NCBI GenBank assembly: GCA_046233135.1
Contig: JBJXHN010000003.1
Coordinates: forward strand, 744,001 to 808,000
DNA: 64,000 nucleotides
Direction: 5' to 3'
DNA from: JBJXHN01 sp046233135
Lineage (GTDB): Bacteria; Pseudomonadota; Alphaproteobacteria; Rhodospirillales; Rhodospirillaceae
Shown: positions 24,255 through 32,431 of the stretch, in pieces
Layout of the letters: every line of letters starts with the position of its first letter
How positions within the stretch are numbered: position 1 is the first letter of the stretch
The notes under the pieces: model-generated
Databases searched by the model: none
Told to the model about the DNA's origin: nothing
What the model saw: the letters and a program-made list of their open reading frames with translations, nothing else
Made by a program: the position numbers and the translations under genes

Positions 24255-24710
24255 TCACCCCGGCGCGAACAGCCTCTCCGCCCCCAGCGCCGCCACCCGC
24301 CAGCGGCCGTCGCCCTGGACCGCCACCATCTCGTAGCGGTCCAGGGCGATGGGCCGGTCCAGCACCGCCGGGCGGCCGGCGGGGGGAGTCGGGCCGGCGT
24401 AGGTCAGGGCCTGGAACGCCACCCGCGCCCGGCCCTCGGCGATCTCGCGGATCAGCAGGTTGCTGATCAGGTGCACCGTGCGGCGGCCCGTCGGGCGGCG
24501 GTCCATCTCCTCGAGGATCGCCCGGTGGCCGCCGTGCTCCCGCCCGCCGTGCAGCCACACCCCCTCCGCCGTAAAGGCCGCCGCCACACCGGCCGCATCG
24601 TCGCGGTCGAAGCAGGCGAACAGGTGCAGGATCGTCTGTTCGATGGCCAGCCGGCTCATCAGGTCGCCGTCGCTGAAGGACGGCGGGGTCAGGGTCAGGG
24701 TCTGTGGCAT
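24255..24710 (-). CDS. SnoaL/NTF2-like protein
   Basis: A 151-residue protein with the alpha+beta cone fold typical of SnoaL-like/NTF2 proteins: the segment RLAIEQTILHLFACFDRDD followed by FTAEGVWLHG and late strands GRARVAFQALTYAG and YEMVAVQGDGRWRVAALG. Such proteins are often isomerases, dehydratases or ligand binders. ATG at 24710 has GAGGG six bases upstream and lies inside the end of leuD (16-base overlap), so it is the last gene of a leuC-leuD-SnoaL operon. It may act on the product of the LeuCD-like enzyme, but this is inference from position. Confidence 0.8.
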   Translation of the reverse strand: MPQTLTLTPPSFSDGDLMSRLAIEQTILHLFACFDRDDAAGVAAAFTAEGVWLHGGREHGGHRAILEEMDRRPTGRRTVHLISNLLIREIAEGRARVAFQALTYAGPTPPAGRPAVLDRPIALDRYEMVAVQGDGRWRVAALGAERLFAPG

Positions 24711-25318
24711 GCGGTCCCTCCCTGCCGGATCGGCGGCAGGCCGGCCAGGAGTCCGTCCACCCTCTCCCGCGCCTCCACCAGGGTCGCGAGGGAATCCCAG
24801 CTGCCGTCCAGCAGCCGCTGGCGCCGCCCTTCGCTCAGGCCGAAGCGGACGCGCCGCGACGCGGCCGTGATCTCTCCGCCGGCGAGGCTGACGGTCAGTT
24901 CCGTCTGCGGATTGCCGGTGCATTGGCGGGCCAGCCAGTCGCCGTCGCCAGCCGACACCGTCACGCAGGGCAGCCCCAGCGCCAGGCAGTTGCCGGCGAA
25001 GATCTCGCCGAAGGACTCCCCGATGATCGCCCGGATGCCGAAGCGGTACAGCGCCTGGGGCGCATGTTCCCGCGACGAACCGCAACCGAAGTTCCGCCCC
25101 ACAAGCAACACCGACGCCCCGGCAAAGCGCGGGTCGTCGAAGGGATGAGGCACGGATCGGGAGGCGGCCGCCTGACGCGCGCTTTCGAACACATGGGCTT
25201 CCATGCCGCGAAAGGTGGTCATCTTCAGATAGCGGGATTCGATGATCTGGTCGGTGTCGATATCATCGCCGGGCAGCGGCAGACCTCGCCCCCGCACCGT
25301 TTCGATAGCCCCCGTCAT
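24695..25318 (-). CDS. leuD: 3-isopropylmalate dehydratase-type small subunit (LeuD family)
   Basis: Small, swivelling domain of a heterodimeric aconitase-family hydro-lyase, 207 residues. The signature GDDIDTDQIIESRYLK is near the N-terminus and NFGCGSSREHAPQAL (about 76-90) supplies the flexible loop that contacts the substrate carboxylate. It pairs with LeuC encoded just upstream (four-base overlap). It could make or use isopropylmalate, but the catabolic neighbourhood suggests a paralogue acting on another 2-hydroxy di- or tricarboxylate. The start at 25318 is set by the ATGA overlap. Confidence 0.9.
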   Translation of the reverse strand: MTGAIETVRGRGLPLPGDDIDTDQIIESRYLKMTTFRGMEAHVFESARQAAASRSVPHPFDDPRFAGASVLLVGRNFGCGSSREHAPQALYRFGIRAIIGESFGEIFAGNCLALGLPCVTVSAGDGDWLARQCTGNPQTELTVSLAGGEITAASRRVRFGLSEGRRQRLLDGSWDSLATLVEARERVDGLLAGLPPIRQGGTACHRP

Positions 25319-26745
25319 GCCGCCGACCCCTTCCCTTCCGTGCCACAGGACTCCACCGGCGTGATCACCCCGGCAAGCGCCGCAGCAGCCACCATCACCG
25401 GCGACATCAGATACGTCCGCCCCGTCGGCGATCCCTGCCTCCCCCGGAAATTGCGGTTGGAGGACGAGGCGCAGACCTGCGCCCCCACCAGCTTGTCGGC
25501 GTTCATGCCGCAGCATAGCGAGCAGCCGGCGTCGCGGAACTCGAAGCCGCGCTCGATGAACAGGCGGTCGAGCCCGCGGGCCACCGCCGCCTGCCGCACC
25601 GCGCGGGAGCCTGGCACGATCATCGCCCGCACCCCCGGCGCCACCCGACCGCCCGTGCCGCGCAGATAGGCCGCCACGGCCTCCAGATCCGACAGCCGGC
25701 CATTGGTGCAGGAGCCGATGAAGGCCACGTCGATCCGGGTTCCGGTCACCGGCACGCCCGGTGACGCCCCCATGAAGTCCATGGCCGCCCGCCAGCCGTC
25801 CGCATCCTCGCCGGCCGTCTCCGGGTGGGGCAGCGGCGCGGTGACCGGACCGGCCTGATCCGGCGCCGTGCCCCAGGTGACCATCGGACGGATCTCGGCG
25901 GCGTCCAGAACCACCTCGTCATCCCACTGCGCGTCGGGGTCCGACGCCGTGGCCAGCCAGCGCGCCACCGCCGCGTCCCAGGCCGCGTCGTCCTGCGGTG
26001 CGAAGGGACGGCCGCGCAAGTCGTCCACCGTGGTCTGGTCCGGATTCACATAGCCGCAGCGCGCGCCGCCCTCCACCGCCATGTTGCACAGGGTCATCCG
26101 CTCTTCCATCGACAGGGCGGCAATCGCCGATCCCCGGAATTCATAGGCATAGCCCAGCCCGCCCTTCGCCCCCAGCCGGGCGATGATATGCAGGGCCAGA
26201 TCCTTGGCGAAAACGCCGGGAGGCAGCCGGCCGTCAACGGTGATGGCGCGCACCTTCAGCTTTTCCATCACCAGGGTCTGGCTGGCCAGCACGTCGCGCA
26301 CCTGAGAGGTCCCGATCCCGAAGGCGATCGTGCCGAAAGCGCCGTGGGTGGAGGTATGGCTGTCCCCGCAGGCGACCACCATGCCGGGCTGGATCAGCCC
26401 CTGTTCCGGCGCCACCACATGGACGATACCGTGCAGGCCCTTCGCCGGATCGAAGTAGGCGATGCCCGCCCCTGCCGCATTGCGGCCCAGCAATCGTACC
26501 TGTGCCTCGCACTGCGCGTCATCGAAGGCCAGGACGTCGCCGCCGGTCGGCACCGAATGGTCGGCGCTGGCGAAGGTCCGTTCGGGATGGGCCACCGGCA
26601 GCCCCCGGTCGGCCAGGTCCTCGAAGGCCTGAGGGCTGGTAACCTCGTTGATCAGATGCAGATCGACAGCCAGCTGGTATTGGTTCTCGGCCAGCAGGCG
26701 CACCACATGGGCGTCGAAGACCTTGTCGTAGAGCGTTCCCCGCAT
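25315..26745 (-). CDS. leuC: 3-isopropylmalate dehydratase-type large subunit (LeuC family)
   Basis: [4Fe-4S] hydro-lyase large subunit, 476 residues, normal LeuC length. Landmarks are VACGDSHTSTHGAFG, cluster cysteines in FIGSCTNGRLSDLEA and CSLCCGMN, and SSNRNFRGRQGSPTGRTYL. The reaction of the family is isomerisation of 2- and 3-isopropylmalate by dehydration and rehydration; citramalate/methylmalate enzymes look alike. The operon lacks leuA and leuB and lies next to tartrate-type genes, so a catabolic role is as likely as leucine synthesis. ATG at 26745 follows AGGAGA. An operator-like inverted repeat lies 30 bases upstream. Confidence 0.92.
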   Translation of the reverse strand: MRGTLYDKVFDAHVVRLLAENQYQLAVDLHLINEVTSPQAFEDLADRGLPVAHPERTFASADHSVPTGGDVLAFDDAQCEAQVRLLGRNAAGAGIAYFDPAKGLHGIVHVVAPEQGLIQPGMVVACGDSHTSTHGAFGTIAFGIGTSQVRDVLASQTLVMEKLKVRAITVDGRLPPGVFAKDLALHIIARLGAKGGLGYAYEFRGSAIAALSMEERMTLCNMAVEGGARCGYVNPDQTTVDDLRGRPFAPQDDAAWDAAVARWLATASDPDAQWDDEVVLDAAEIRPMVTWGTAPDQAGPVTAPLPHPETAGEDADGWRAAMDFMGASPGVPVTGTRIDVAFIGSCTNGRLSDLEAVAAYLRGTGGRVAPGVRAMIVPGSRAVRQAAVARGLDRLFIERGFEFRDAGCSLCCGMNADKLVGAQVCASSSNRNFRGRQGSPTGRTYLMSPVMVAAAALAGVITPVESCGTEGKGSAA

Positions 26746-26775
26746 GCGCTTTCTCCTGCCGAACCGGCCTTATAC

Positions 26776-26808
26776 TGTCCGACCAAAAGATTGACTTTTT
26801 GTCGGACA
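26776..26808. promoter_or_regulatory. Operator-like inverted repeat upstream of leuCD
   Basis: Arms TGTCCGACCAAAAG and CTTTTTGTCGGACA match at 13 of 14 positions around a 5-base centre. The TTGTCGGACA core resembles half-sites used by GntR-family FCD regulators. It overlaps or directly adjoins the leuC promoter region (TATAAG on the minus strand at about 26768-26773). Confidence 0.5.
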
Positions 26809-26873
26809 TATTGCGTTCAAGCGGCACGCAGCCTTTTACGCGCCATAAGGCGCGACGGCCTTGGCCTTGCCTC

Positions 26874-26900
26874 CCGACAATGGGTCAAGCCCATTGTCGG
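26874..26900 (-). terminator. Hairpin after the tartrate dehydratase gene
   Basis: Perfect 11-bp arms CCGACAATGGG and CCCATTGTCGG around a TCAAG loop lie seven bases past the tarD-like stop codon. No long U-tract follows. It separates the tct-panE-tarD transcript from the leuCD unit. Confidence 0.5.
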
Positions 26901-26906
26901 TCGGTA

Positions 26907-28073
26907 TTACCCCACCAGATCGCGGATGGCGGCAGCGATGTCGGGTTTCTCTTCCAGCCCGAAGCCAGGGGCGTCGCTGGGGCGAACGGTGCCGTCGATG
27001 ACCGGGCAGGTCTCGGGATAGCCGCCGAAGGGGCGGAAGACCCCCGGGTAGGCCTCGCAGCCCCCCAGCCCCAGGGCGGCGACGATGTGCAGGTTTATCA
27101 GATGCCCGCCGTGGGGGAACATCTGCTTGCGGCTGAAGCCCCGCTCCTCCAGCAGCGCCACCATGCGGGCGTATTCGGTCAAGCCGTAGCTGAGCCCGGC
27201 GTCCATCTGGAAGATGTCCCGGCCCGGACGCATGCCGCCGAAATTCAGCAGGTTGCGCACGTCCTGGCAGGAAAACAGGTTCTCGCCGGTAGCGATGGGG
27301 CCGTCGTAGTAATGGGCCAGCGCCTGGTTCAGGGCGAAGTCCAGCGGGTCGCCCACCTCTTCGTACCAGCGCAGGCCATAGCCGGCGATGCGGCGGCCGA
27401 AGGCCAGGCCCTCGGGCAGGGAGAAGCGGCCGTTAGCGTCCACCGCCAGCCGCTCGCCCGCGCCGGCCAGCGTGATCGCTTCCTCGATGCGGGTGATGTC
27501 CTCGACTTCCGAGGCCCCGCCCACCTTGATCTTGAAGGCATCGAAGCCAAGGTCGCGGTAGCTTTCCAGCTCGTCGCGCAGGGACCGGCCGCTGCCCGGG
27601 GCGTAATAGTAGCCGCCGGCGGCATAGACCGGCACCGCCGCGCCGTCTGGCGACCGGCCGTGGGCTTCGGCGATGACCACATAGGCCGGCAGATCGCGGA
27701 TCTTGGCGTTGAGGTCCCAGATCGCCAGCTCAAGCGCCGCGACGGCCGAGGCCCGGTCACCGTGGCCGCCCGGCTTTTCGTTGCGCATGGCCACGGCAAA
27801 GACCTTGGCCGGATCGAACCCCGTTCCGTCCGCGTTCAGCAGGCTGTCAGGGTCGGCGCCCAGAACCCGGGGGCGGACCCGGTCCACCAGAATTCCCCGC
27901 TGGGCATAGCGGCCGATCGAGTTGAAGCCGATCCCCACCACCGGCCGGCCGCCGCGCATCACGTCGCTGGTGACCGCCACAAGCGAGACGTCGTGATCAT
28001 CGAAGGACACGACCGCGTTGGAGATGGCGCCCTCAAGCTTCACGCTGTGGGTCACGATGTCGACTATCTTCAC
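26907..28073 (-). CDS. D-tartrate dehydratase-like enolase superfamily protein
   Basis: A 388-residue member of the mandelate-racemase subgroup of the enolase superfamily. It closely matches the D(-)-tartrate dehydratase TarD in length and motif order: NEKPGGHGDR, FKIKVGG (catalytic K183), AVDANGR (D212), WYEEVGDPLDF (E238), TGENLFS (E264), PHGGH (H321). That enzyme converts D-tartrate to oxaloacetate. All five catalytic or metal-binding positions are present. Start is GTG at 28073 with AGGAG eight bases upstream. It is the last gene of the tctCBA-panE-tarD unit, which suggests uptake and breakdown of a tartrate-like acid. Confidence 0.88.
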   Translation of the reverse strand: MKIVDIVTHSVKLEGAISNAVVSFDDHDVSLVAVTSDVMRGGRPVVGIGFNSIGRYAQRGILVDRVRPRVLGADPDSLLNADGTGFDPAKVFAVAMRNEKPGGHGDRASAVAALELAIWDLNAKIRDLPAYVVIAEAHGRSPDGAAVPVYAAGGYYYAPGSGRSLRDELESYRDLGFDAFKIKVGGASEVEDITRIEEAITLAGAGERLAVDANGRFSLPEGLAFGRRIAGYGLRWYEEVGDPLDFALNQALAHYYDGPIATGENLFSCQDVRNLLNFGGMRPGRDIFQMDAGLSYGLTEYARMVALLEERGFSRKQMFPHGGHLINLHIVAALGLGGCEAYPGVFRPFGGYPETCPVIDGTVRPSDAPGFGLEEKPDIAAAIRDLVG

Positions 28074-28134
28074 TTCGACACTCCTGGAAAATCACACCTG
28101 AAAGGCTCAGGCTATACACGCCGCAAGGCGGCCC

Positions 28135-29070
28135 TCAGGCGTCCCGCGCGGCCGCGATGGCGCGTTCCTTGATCCGGATCAGCCGGGTAAGGGTTTCGTT
28201 GACCGGCGCATGAATGCCGGCCTTCGCCGCCTCGCGGGGGATGGCGCCGTTGATGTAGTCGATCTCGCTAAGCCGTCCCGCCTCGTGGTCCAGCAGCAGC
28301 GACGGCTTGGCCGCCGGCATGCGCCCGGCAAAGGCGCGCACATGGGCCACAGGGTCGGGGATATCGATGGCGATGCCCCGGGCCTTGGCGACCATCGTCG
28401 CCTCGATGGCCGCCGCACGGCTGACGGGACCCAGCTCGGGATCGTCCATCGCCTCGCCCACCGTCATCCCGGTCAGGGCGCAGGGTCCGCTGTAGGCCAC
28501 GTTGCAGATCAGCTTGTCCCATTGCATCGCCGCGATGTCCCGGGCGGCTTCGGCACTGAAGCCGGCGGCGGCCCATACCGCCACCGCGCGCTCCACCTCG
28601 GGGAAGGCCAGTCCGGCGTAGGCGCCCATGCGGATCACCTGCATGCCGTTGTGATGGGCCTGCCCCGGTCCCGTCAGCGAGGCTCCGAACCCGCCGGCGA
28701 TGCCGACGATCAGCCGGTCCGGATCGATGGACTCGGCCACGTCATCCGCAGCCCCCAGACCGTTCTGGATGGTGACCACCAGGGTTTCCGGCCCGACCAG
28801 CCCGGCCGCAGCCTTGGCGGCGGCACCGGCGGCGGCGGATTTCACGGCCAGGATCAGCATGTCGACCGTCTCGCCGTCCGGCACGGTCTCGACGGCGCGG
28901 ATGCGCACGGTGCGGTGGCCGCTGGCGCCGTCGACGGTCAGGCCGGCGCGGTTGATCGCTGCCACATGGTCGGCCCAGCGGTCGACGGCGAGGATAGCGT
29001 TGCCGGCGTCGGCCAGCAGGCCGGCATAGACCGACCCCATGGCGCCGCATCCGATGATCGCGATGTTCAT
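28135..29070 (-). CDS. Ketopantoate reductase (PanE/ApbA) family protein
   Basis: NADP-dependent 2-oxoacid reductase family protein, 311 residues. The N-terminal Rossmann motif is IIGCGAMGSVYAGLLADAG (4-22), and the C-terminal helical domain has the catalytic-lysine region MQWDKLICNVAYSGPCALTG with a following PSLLLDHEAGR motif typical of ApbA. Classical PanE makes pantoate, but many paralogues sit in catabolic operons. Here it overlaps tctA by four bases and precedes the tartrate dehydratase. It may act on an oxo- or hydroxyacid of that pathway. Confidence 0.85.
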   Translation of the reverse strand: MNIAIIGCGAMGSVYAGLLADAGNAILAVDRWADHVAAINRAGLTVDGASGHRTVRIRAVETVPDGETVDMLILAVKSAAAGAAAKAAAGLVGPETLVVTIQNGLGAADDVAESIDPDRLIVGIAGGFGASLTGPGQAHHNGMQVIRMGAYAGLAFPEVERAVAVWAAAGFSAEAARDIAAMQWDKLICNVAYSGPCALTGMTVGEAMDDPELGPVSRAAAIEATMVAKARGIAIDIPDPVAHVRAFAGRMPAAKPSLLLDHEAGRLSEIDYINGAIPREAAKAGIHAPVNETLTRLIRIKERAIAAARDA

Positions 29071-30596
29071 GCGTTTTCACTCCCGAGAGTCTTGGCGTGG
29101 CGACGGTCGCGCAGGATTCGCATCGCCATCGTCAACAGGCTGAGACCAAGCAGCGCCAGCAGCAGCAGCGACACCGGCCGCCGCAGGAAAATCTCCGGGC
29201 TGATGCTGCCGAAGGTCTGATAGGTGCGCAGAAGTTCCGCATCGAGGATCGGCCCGAGCACGATGCCCAGCACCACCGCGATCAGCGGATAATCGAACCG
29301 GCGCAACAGGATGCCCAGCGCGGCGAAGATCGCCATCAGCACCACGTCGAACATCTGCAAGTGCACCGCGTAGGTCCCGGCCAGGGAGAAGACGGCGATG
29401 ACCGGGATCAGGATGCTGGTCGGGATGCGGACGATCTTGGCCGCCCAGAACGACACCACCAGCCCCGCCCCCACCAGGCAGACAGAGGTGATGAACTGCG
29501 CCAGCATCACGCCGTAGACCAGCTGCGGCTGTTCCATGAACAGCCGGGGGCCGGGGATCAGCCCTTGCAGCATCAGCGCGCCGATCAGCACCGCCGTGGC
29601 CAGGCCGCCGGGGATGCCCAGCGCCAGCATCAGCGCCAGAGCCCCGCCTTCCGACGCGTTGTTGGCGGATTCCGCACTGATCAGCCCTTCCGGTGCCCCC
29701 TTTCCGAAACCATCGGGGGTCTTGGAGGCACGACGGGCTTCGTTGTAGCTAACCACGCTAGCGATGGTCGCCCCCGCCCCCGGCAGGGCGCCAATGATCA
29801 CGCCCAGGCCGCAGGACCGCAGCAGCGTCACCGGATAGGCAAAGGCGGTGCGCACGCCGCGCAGCATCTGCGCCCAGGGGGATCCCCCGTCGCTGGCATT
29901 CTCCGCCCCGGCGTCGGTCACGTGGGACTTCTGCAGCATGTAGAAGAGTTCGGAAAAGCCGATCAGGCCGACCAGGGCGGGGATGATGGCGATGCCGTCC
30001 ATCAGCTCGAAATAGCCGAAAGTCCCGCGCACCGCCCCGGTGGACGACATGCCCGTGGTGCTGATCAGCACGCCGAAAGCCCCGGCGATCATCGCCTTGA
30101 TGAAGCTCTTGTCGAGCGAGGCGATGATGGTGATGCCCAGCACCCCCACCAGGAACCGTTCGGGCGGGCCGAATTCCAGCGCGAACAGGACGATGAGCGG
30201 CATCACCAGGATCAGGAAGAACGACCCGATCAGGTTGCCCGTCGCCGACGCCGCCACCGAGGTGCCCAGCGCTTCATAGGCGCGGCCCCTGCGGGTCATC
30301 GGGTAGCCGTCCAGCCCGGTCATGATGGCCTGGGGCGAGCCCGGGATGTTCAGCAGGATCGACGAGATTGAGGCCCCGAAATTCCCCCCGGCGTAGACCG
30401 CCGTCAGGAAGACGATGGCCACCAGCGGCGGCATCGGAAAGGTCAGCGGCAGCATGACGCTGATGGCCAGCGGCGTGCTGAAGCCGGGGATGGCGCCGGA
30501 GATGATGCCGAAGAACAGCCCGACAATCAGCATCACCAGCAGATGCCAGTGCATGAGCAGGGATGCCCCGGCAGCAATGGAACCGAGATCGAACAT
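29067..30596 (-). CDS. tctA: Tripartite tricarboxylate transporter large permease TctA
   Basis: Large membrane subunit (509 residues, about 11-12 helices) of a TctABC secondary transporter. Typical motifs are GIISGAIPGFSTPLAISVMLP near residue 35, GGNFGASISSILLNIPGSPQ, and GVIIGALPGAGATIAS, the duplicated GxxxGxxPG core. It imports a di- or tricarboxylate delivered by TctC, using an ion gradient. ATG at 30596 has AGGAAA upstream. The gene follows tctB after 42 bases. Confidence 0.93.
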   Translation of the reverse strand: MFDLGSIAAGASLLMHWHLLVMLIVGLFFGIISGAIPGFSTPLAISVMLPLTFPMPPLVAIVFLTAVYAGGNFGASISSILLNIPGSPQAIMTGLDGYPMTRRGRAYEALGTSVAASATGNLIGSFFLILVMPLIVLFALEFGPPERFLVGVLGITIIASLDKSFIKAMIAGAFGVLISTTGMSSTGAVRGTFGYFELMDGIAIIPALVGLIGFSELFYMLQKSHVTDAGAENASDGGSPWAQMLRGVRTAFAYPVTLLRSCGLGVIIGALPGAGATIASVVSYNEARRASKTPDGFGKGAPEGLISAESANNASEGGALALMLALGIPGGLATAVLIGALMLQGLIPGPRLFMEQPQLVYGVMLAQFITSVCLVGAGLVVSFWAAKIVRIPTSILIPVIAVFSLAGTYAVHLQMFDVVLMAIFAALGILLRRFDYPLIAVVLGIVLGPILDAELLRTYQTFGSISPEIFLRRPVSLLLLALLGLSLLTMAMRILRDRRHAKTLGSENA

Positions 30597-30638
30597 GATG
30601 TTTCCTAGAGTTCCGAAGGTCGGAAACGCGAGCCCGCG

Positions 30639-31130
30639 TCAAATCAGCAGGCCGACCGGCAGCGGCAGACCCAGGTAGTGCTCCATGCCCACCCAGATCA
30701 GGCCGACAAGCACCGTCGGCGTCAGCAGCAGCACCGGCAGTGAACGAACCCCGAGCACCAGCAGCAGCAGGAAGGTGTAGGTCACGGTCGCGCTGACGAA
30801 GCCGAAGACGAAGATCCCCCAGATGCAGGCCGCCGTCAGACCGATGAAGGCCAGGGACTTGGTCAAGTCGATGCCTTGCGCCGGCGCGTCCGTAACGGAG
30901 GCCCCTTCCCGCGCGGCCTTGATCGTCTCGTTCAGGCGCATTGCGGCGAAGCCCAGGCAGCAGAGCAGCAGCAGCCAGTAGACGGGGCCGATCAGCAGCA
31001 GGTTGGTTTCGGGCCGGGACAGACTGGCGACGCTCAGGGTGTAATGGGTCGCGTAACCGAGAAGCAGGGCGGGCACGATCAGTTGGCCCGCGAAGTGAAC
31101 CCAGGGGTTCCTGGTCTTGGGGCTGGACAT
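30639..31130 (-). CDS. tctB: Tripartite tricarboxylate transporter small permease TctB
   Basis: Small four-helix membrane subunit of the Tct importer, 163 residues, opening MSSPKTRNPWVHFAGQLIVP. Its helices are about 15-35, 45-65, 90-115 and 125-160, and sequence conservation is low as usual for TctB. ATG at 31130 is supported by GAGG five bases upstream; the frame is open further left but gives an unlikely Pro/Gly-rich leader. It lies between tctC and tctA. Confidence 0.88.
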   Translation of the reverse strand: MSSPKTRNPWVHFAGQLIVPALLLGYATHYTLSVASLSRPETNLLLIGPVYWLLLLCCLGFAAMRLNETIKAAREGASVTDAPAQGIDLTKSLAFIGLTAACIWGIFVFGFVSATVTYTFLLLLVLGVRSLPVLLLTPTVLVGLIWVGMEHYLGLPLPVGLLI

Positions 31131-31224
31131 GGTGGCCTCGACGGTTGGTCCGCCGCTCCCCGGAGCCGTACGGTCGGGCGTGACCGGCCGGTCCCAGGGG
31201 GCGGAAGGACGGGGTCCCGACTCG

Positions 31225-32202
31225 CTATTCGTTGGAAAGGACATCCTTGAAGCGCACCACCACCTTTTCCATGGCTGTGGCCAGCTTCATCGCCTCGCTT
31301 GGCCCCATGTAGCCGGAAATGATGTCGGTGCCGGTGCTCTTCAGGTATTCCTGATACTCCGGGCTGTCGAAGGTTTCCTTGTAGCTGCGCACCATCTCGC
31401 CGAAGTCTTCCGGGTGTTCGGTGACGAAGGCCGAATGGACGGCGACGAACCGGCTGTCGCCGATCTGCGGCACGTCGACGTCGGGATAGGCCTTGGCCAC
31501 CGGCACCGCGTTGTCCAGCCCCGGGAAGGGCTCGGGCGAGGCGACGGCCAGCACCTTCACCTGATCGCCCAGGGACAGGTCGCCATAGGCCCCGGAGATG
31601 GTGATGTCGCTATGGTCGCCCAGCATGTTGGTGCGCAGTTCGCCCCCGCTGTTGAAGGTGACGGTACGCACATCCAGGTCAAGTTCCTGCAACAGGGCCA
31701 GGCCGAACAGCGAAGTCCCGCCCCCCAGGATCATCGCCGCCGACAGGGTGCCCGGCTTTTCCCGCGCTTCTGCGACGAAATCCTCAAGGCTGTCGAAGCG
31801 CGAATTGGCGCTGACGACCACATCGCCGTAGTCCCGCTGCTCGATGTTGATGAAGGCGAAATCGTCCAGGCTGAAATCGGCCCCCTGCACCACCGTGTTG
31901 ATGCTCAGCGTCGGCTGGATCCCGACGAACAGGGTATGACCGTCGGCCGGTGCGTTCAGAAACGTTTTGGCGCCCAGCAGGCCGCTGGCGCCCGGGCGGT
32001 TTTCGACGATGATCGACACGCCGTCCAGGTTCTTTTCCCAGAACTGGGCCAGCCCGCGCGCGAAACGGTCGATCGACCCGCCGGCGCCGAACGGCACGAT
32101 CATGGTGATGGTCTTGCTCGGCCAGCCGTCCGCCATCGCCGGCGCCGAGAACGCCATCATGCCAAGCGCGGCCGAGACGGCCATCGTCTTCCATCCAGAC
32201 AT
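31225..32202 (-). CDS. tctC: Tripartite tricarboxylate transporter binding protein TctC
   Basis: Periplasmic receptor of the importer, 325 residues with a Sec signal peptide (MSGWKTMAVSAALGMMAFSA, cleavage after PAMA). The mature protein begins DGWPSKTITMIVPFGAGGS, the phosphate-loop-like ligand segment diagnostic for the Bug/TctC family, and has the second lobe loop ADGHTLFVGIQPTLSIN. ATG at 32202 has GGGAGGA nine bases upstream. It is the first gene of the tct operon and is divergent from the LacI regulator. The ligand may be tartrate given the dehydratase downstream. Confidence 0.92.
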   Translation of the reverse strand: MSGWKTMAVSAALGMMAFSAPAMADGWPSKTITMIVPFGAGGSIDRFARGLAQFWEKNLDGVSIIVENRPGASGLLGAKTFLNAPADGHTLFVGIQPTLSINTVVQGADFSLDDFAFINIEQRDYGDVVVSANSRFDSLEDFVAEAREKPGTLSAAMILGGGTSLFGLALLQELDLDVRTVTFNSGGELRTNMLGDHSDITISGAYGDLSLGDQVKVLAVASPEPFPGLDNAVPVAKAYPDVDVPQIGDSRFVAVHSAFVTEHPEDFGEMVRSYKETFDSPEYQEYLKSTGTDIISGYMGPSEAMKLATAMEKVVVRFKDVLSNE

Positions 32203-32330
32203 ACTCTCAGTCCTCCCATGTTGCCCGGTGTCTTCCGCTGTCCGGTGCATCCCGCCGGTACGATGGATCGCCCGGCGGATTTGATTTCGCTTATGTGCGT
32301 TCGCTTATGTGTGCACGACCCTTCCTGTTC

Positions 32331-32346
32331 ATGCACACGTGTGCAT
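32331..32346. promoter_or_regulatory. Perfect 16-bp palindrome, candidate LacI-family operator
   Basis: ATGCACACGTGTGCAT is a perfect palindrome with central CG, the hallmark of LacI/GalR-type operators. It lies in the 229-base gap between tctC and the LacI gene, 129 bases before tctC and 86 before lacI. A second half-like element GTGTGCACG is at about 32310-32318, so the regulator may bind twice. Confidence 0.65.
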
Positions 32347-32431
32347 TGCCTATCGGTATCAAACCATGATAATCAGTGTCAAGATGAAAACCTGAGACAG
32401 GGGAAGCCGTGACGGATTGGAGACAGAGGCG

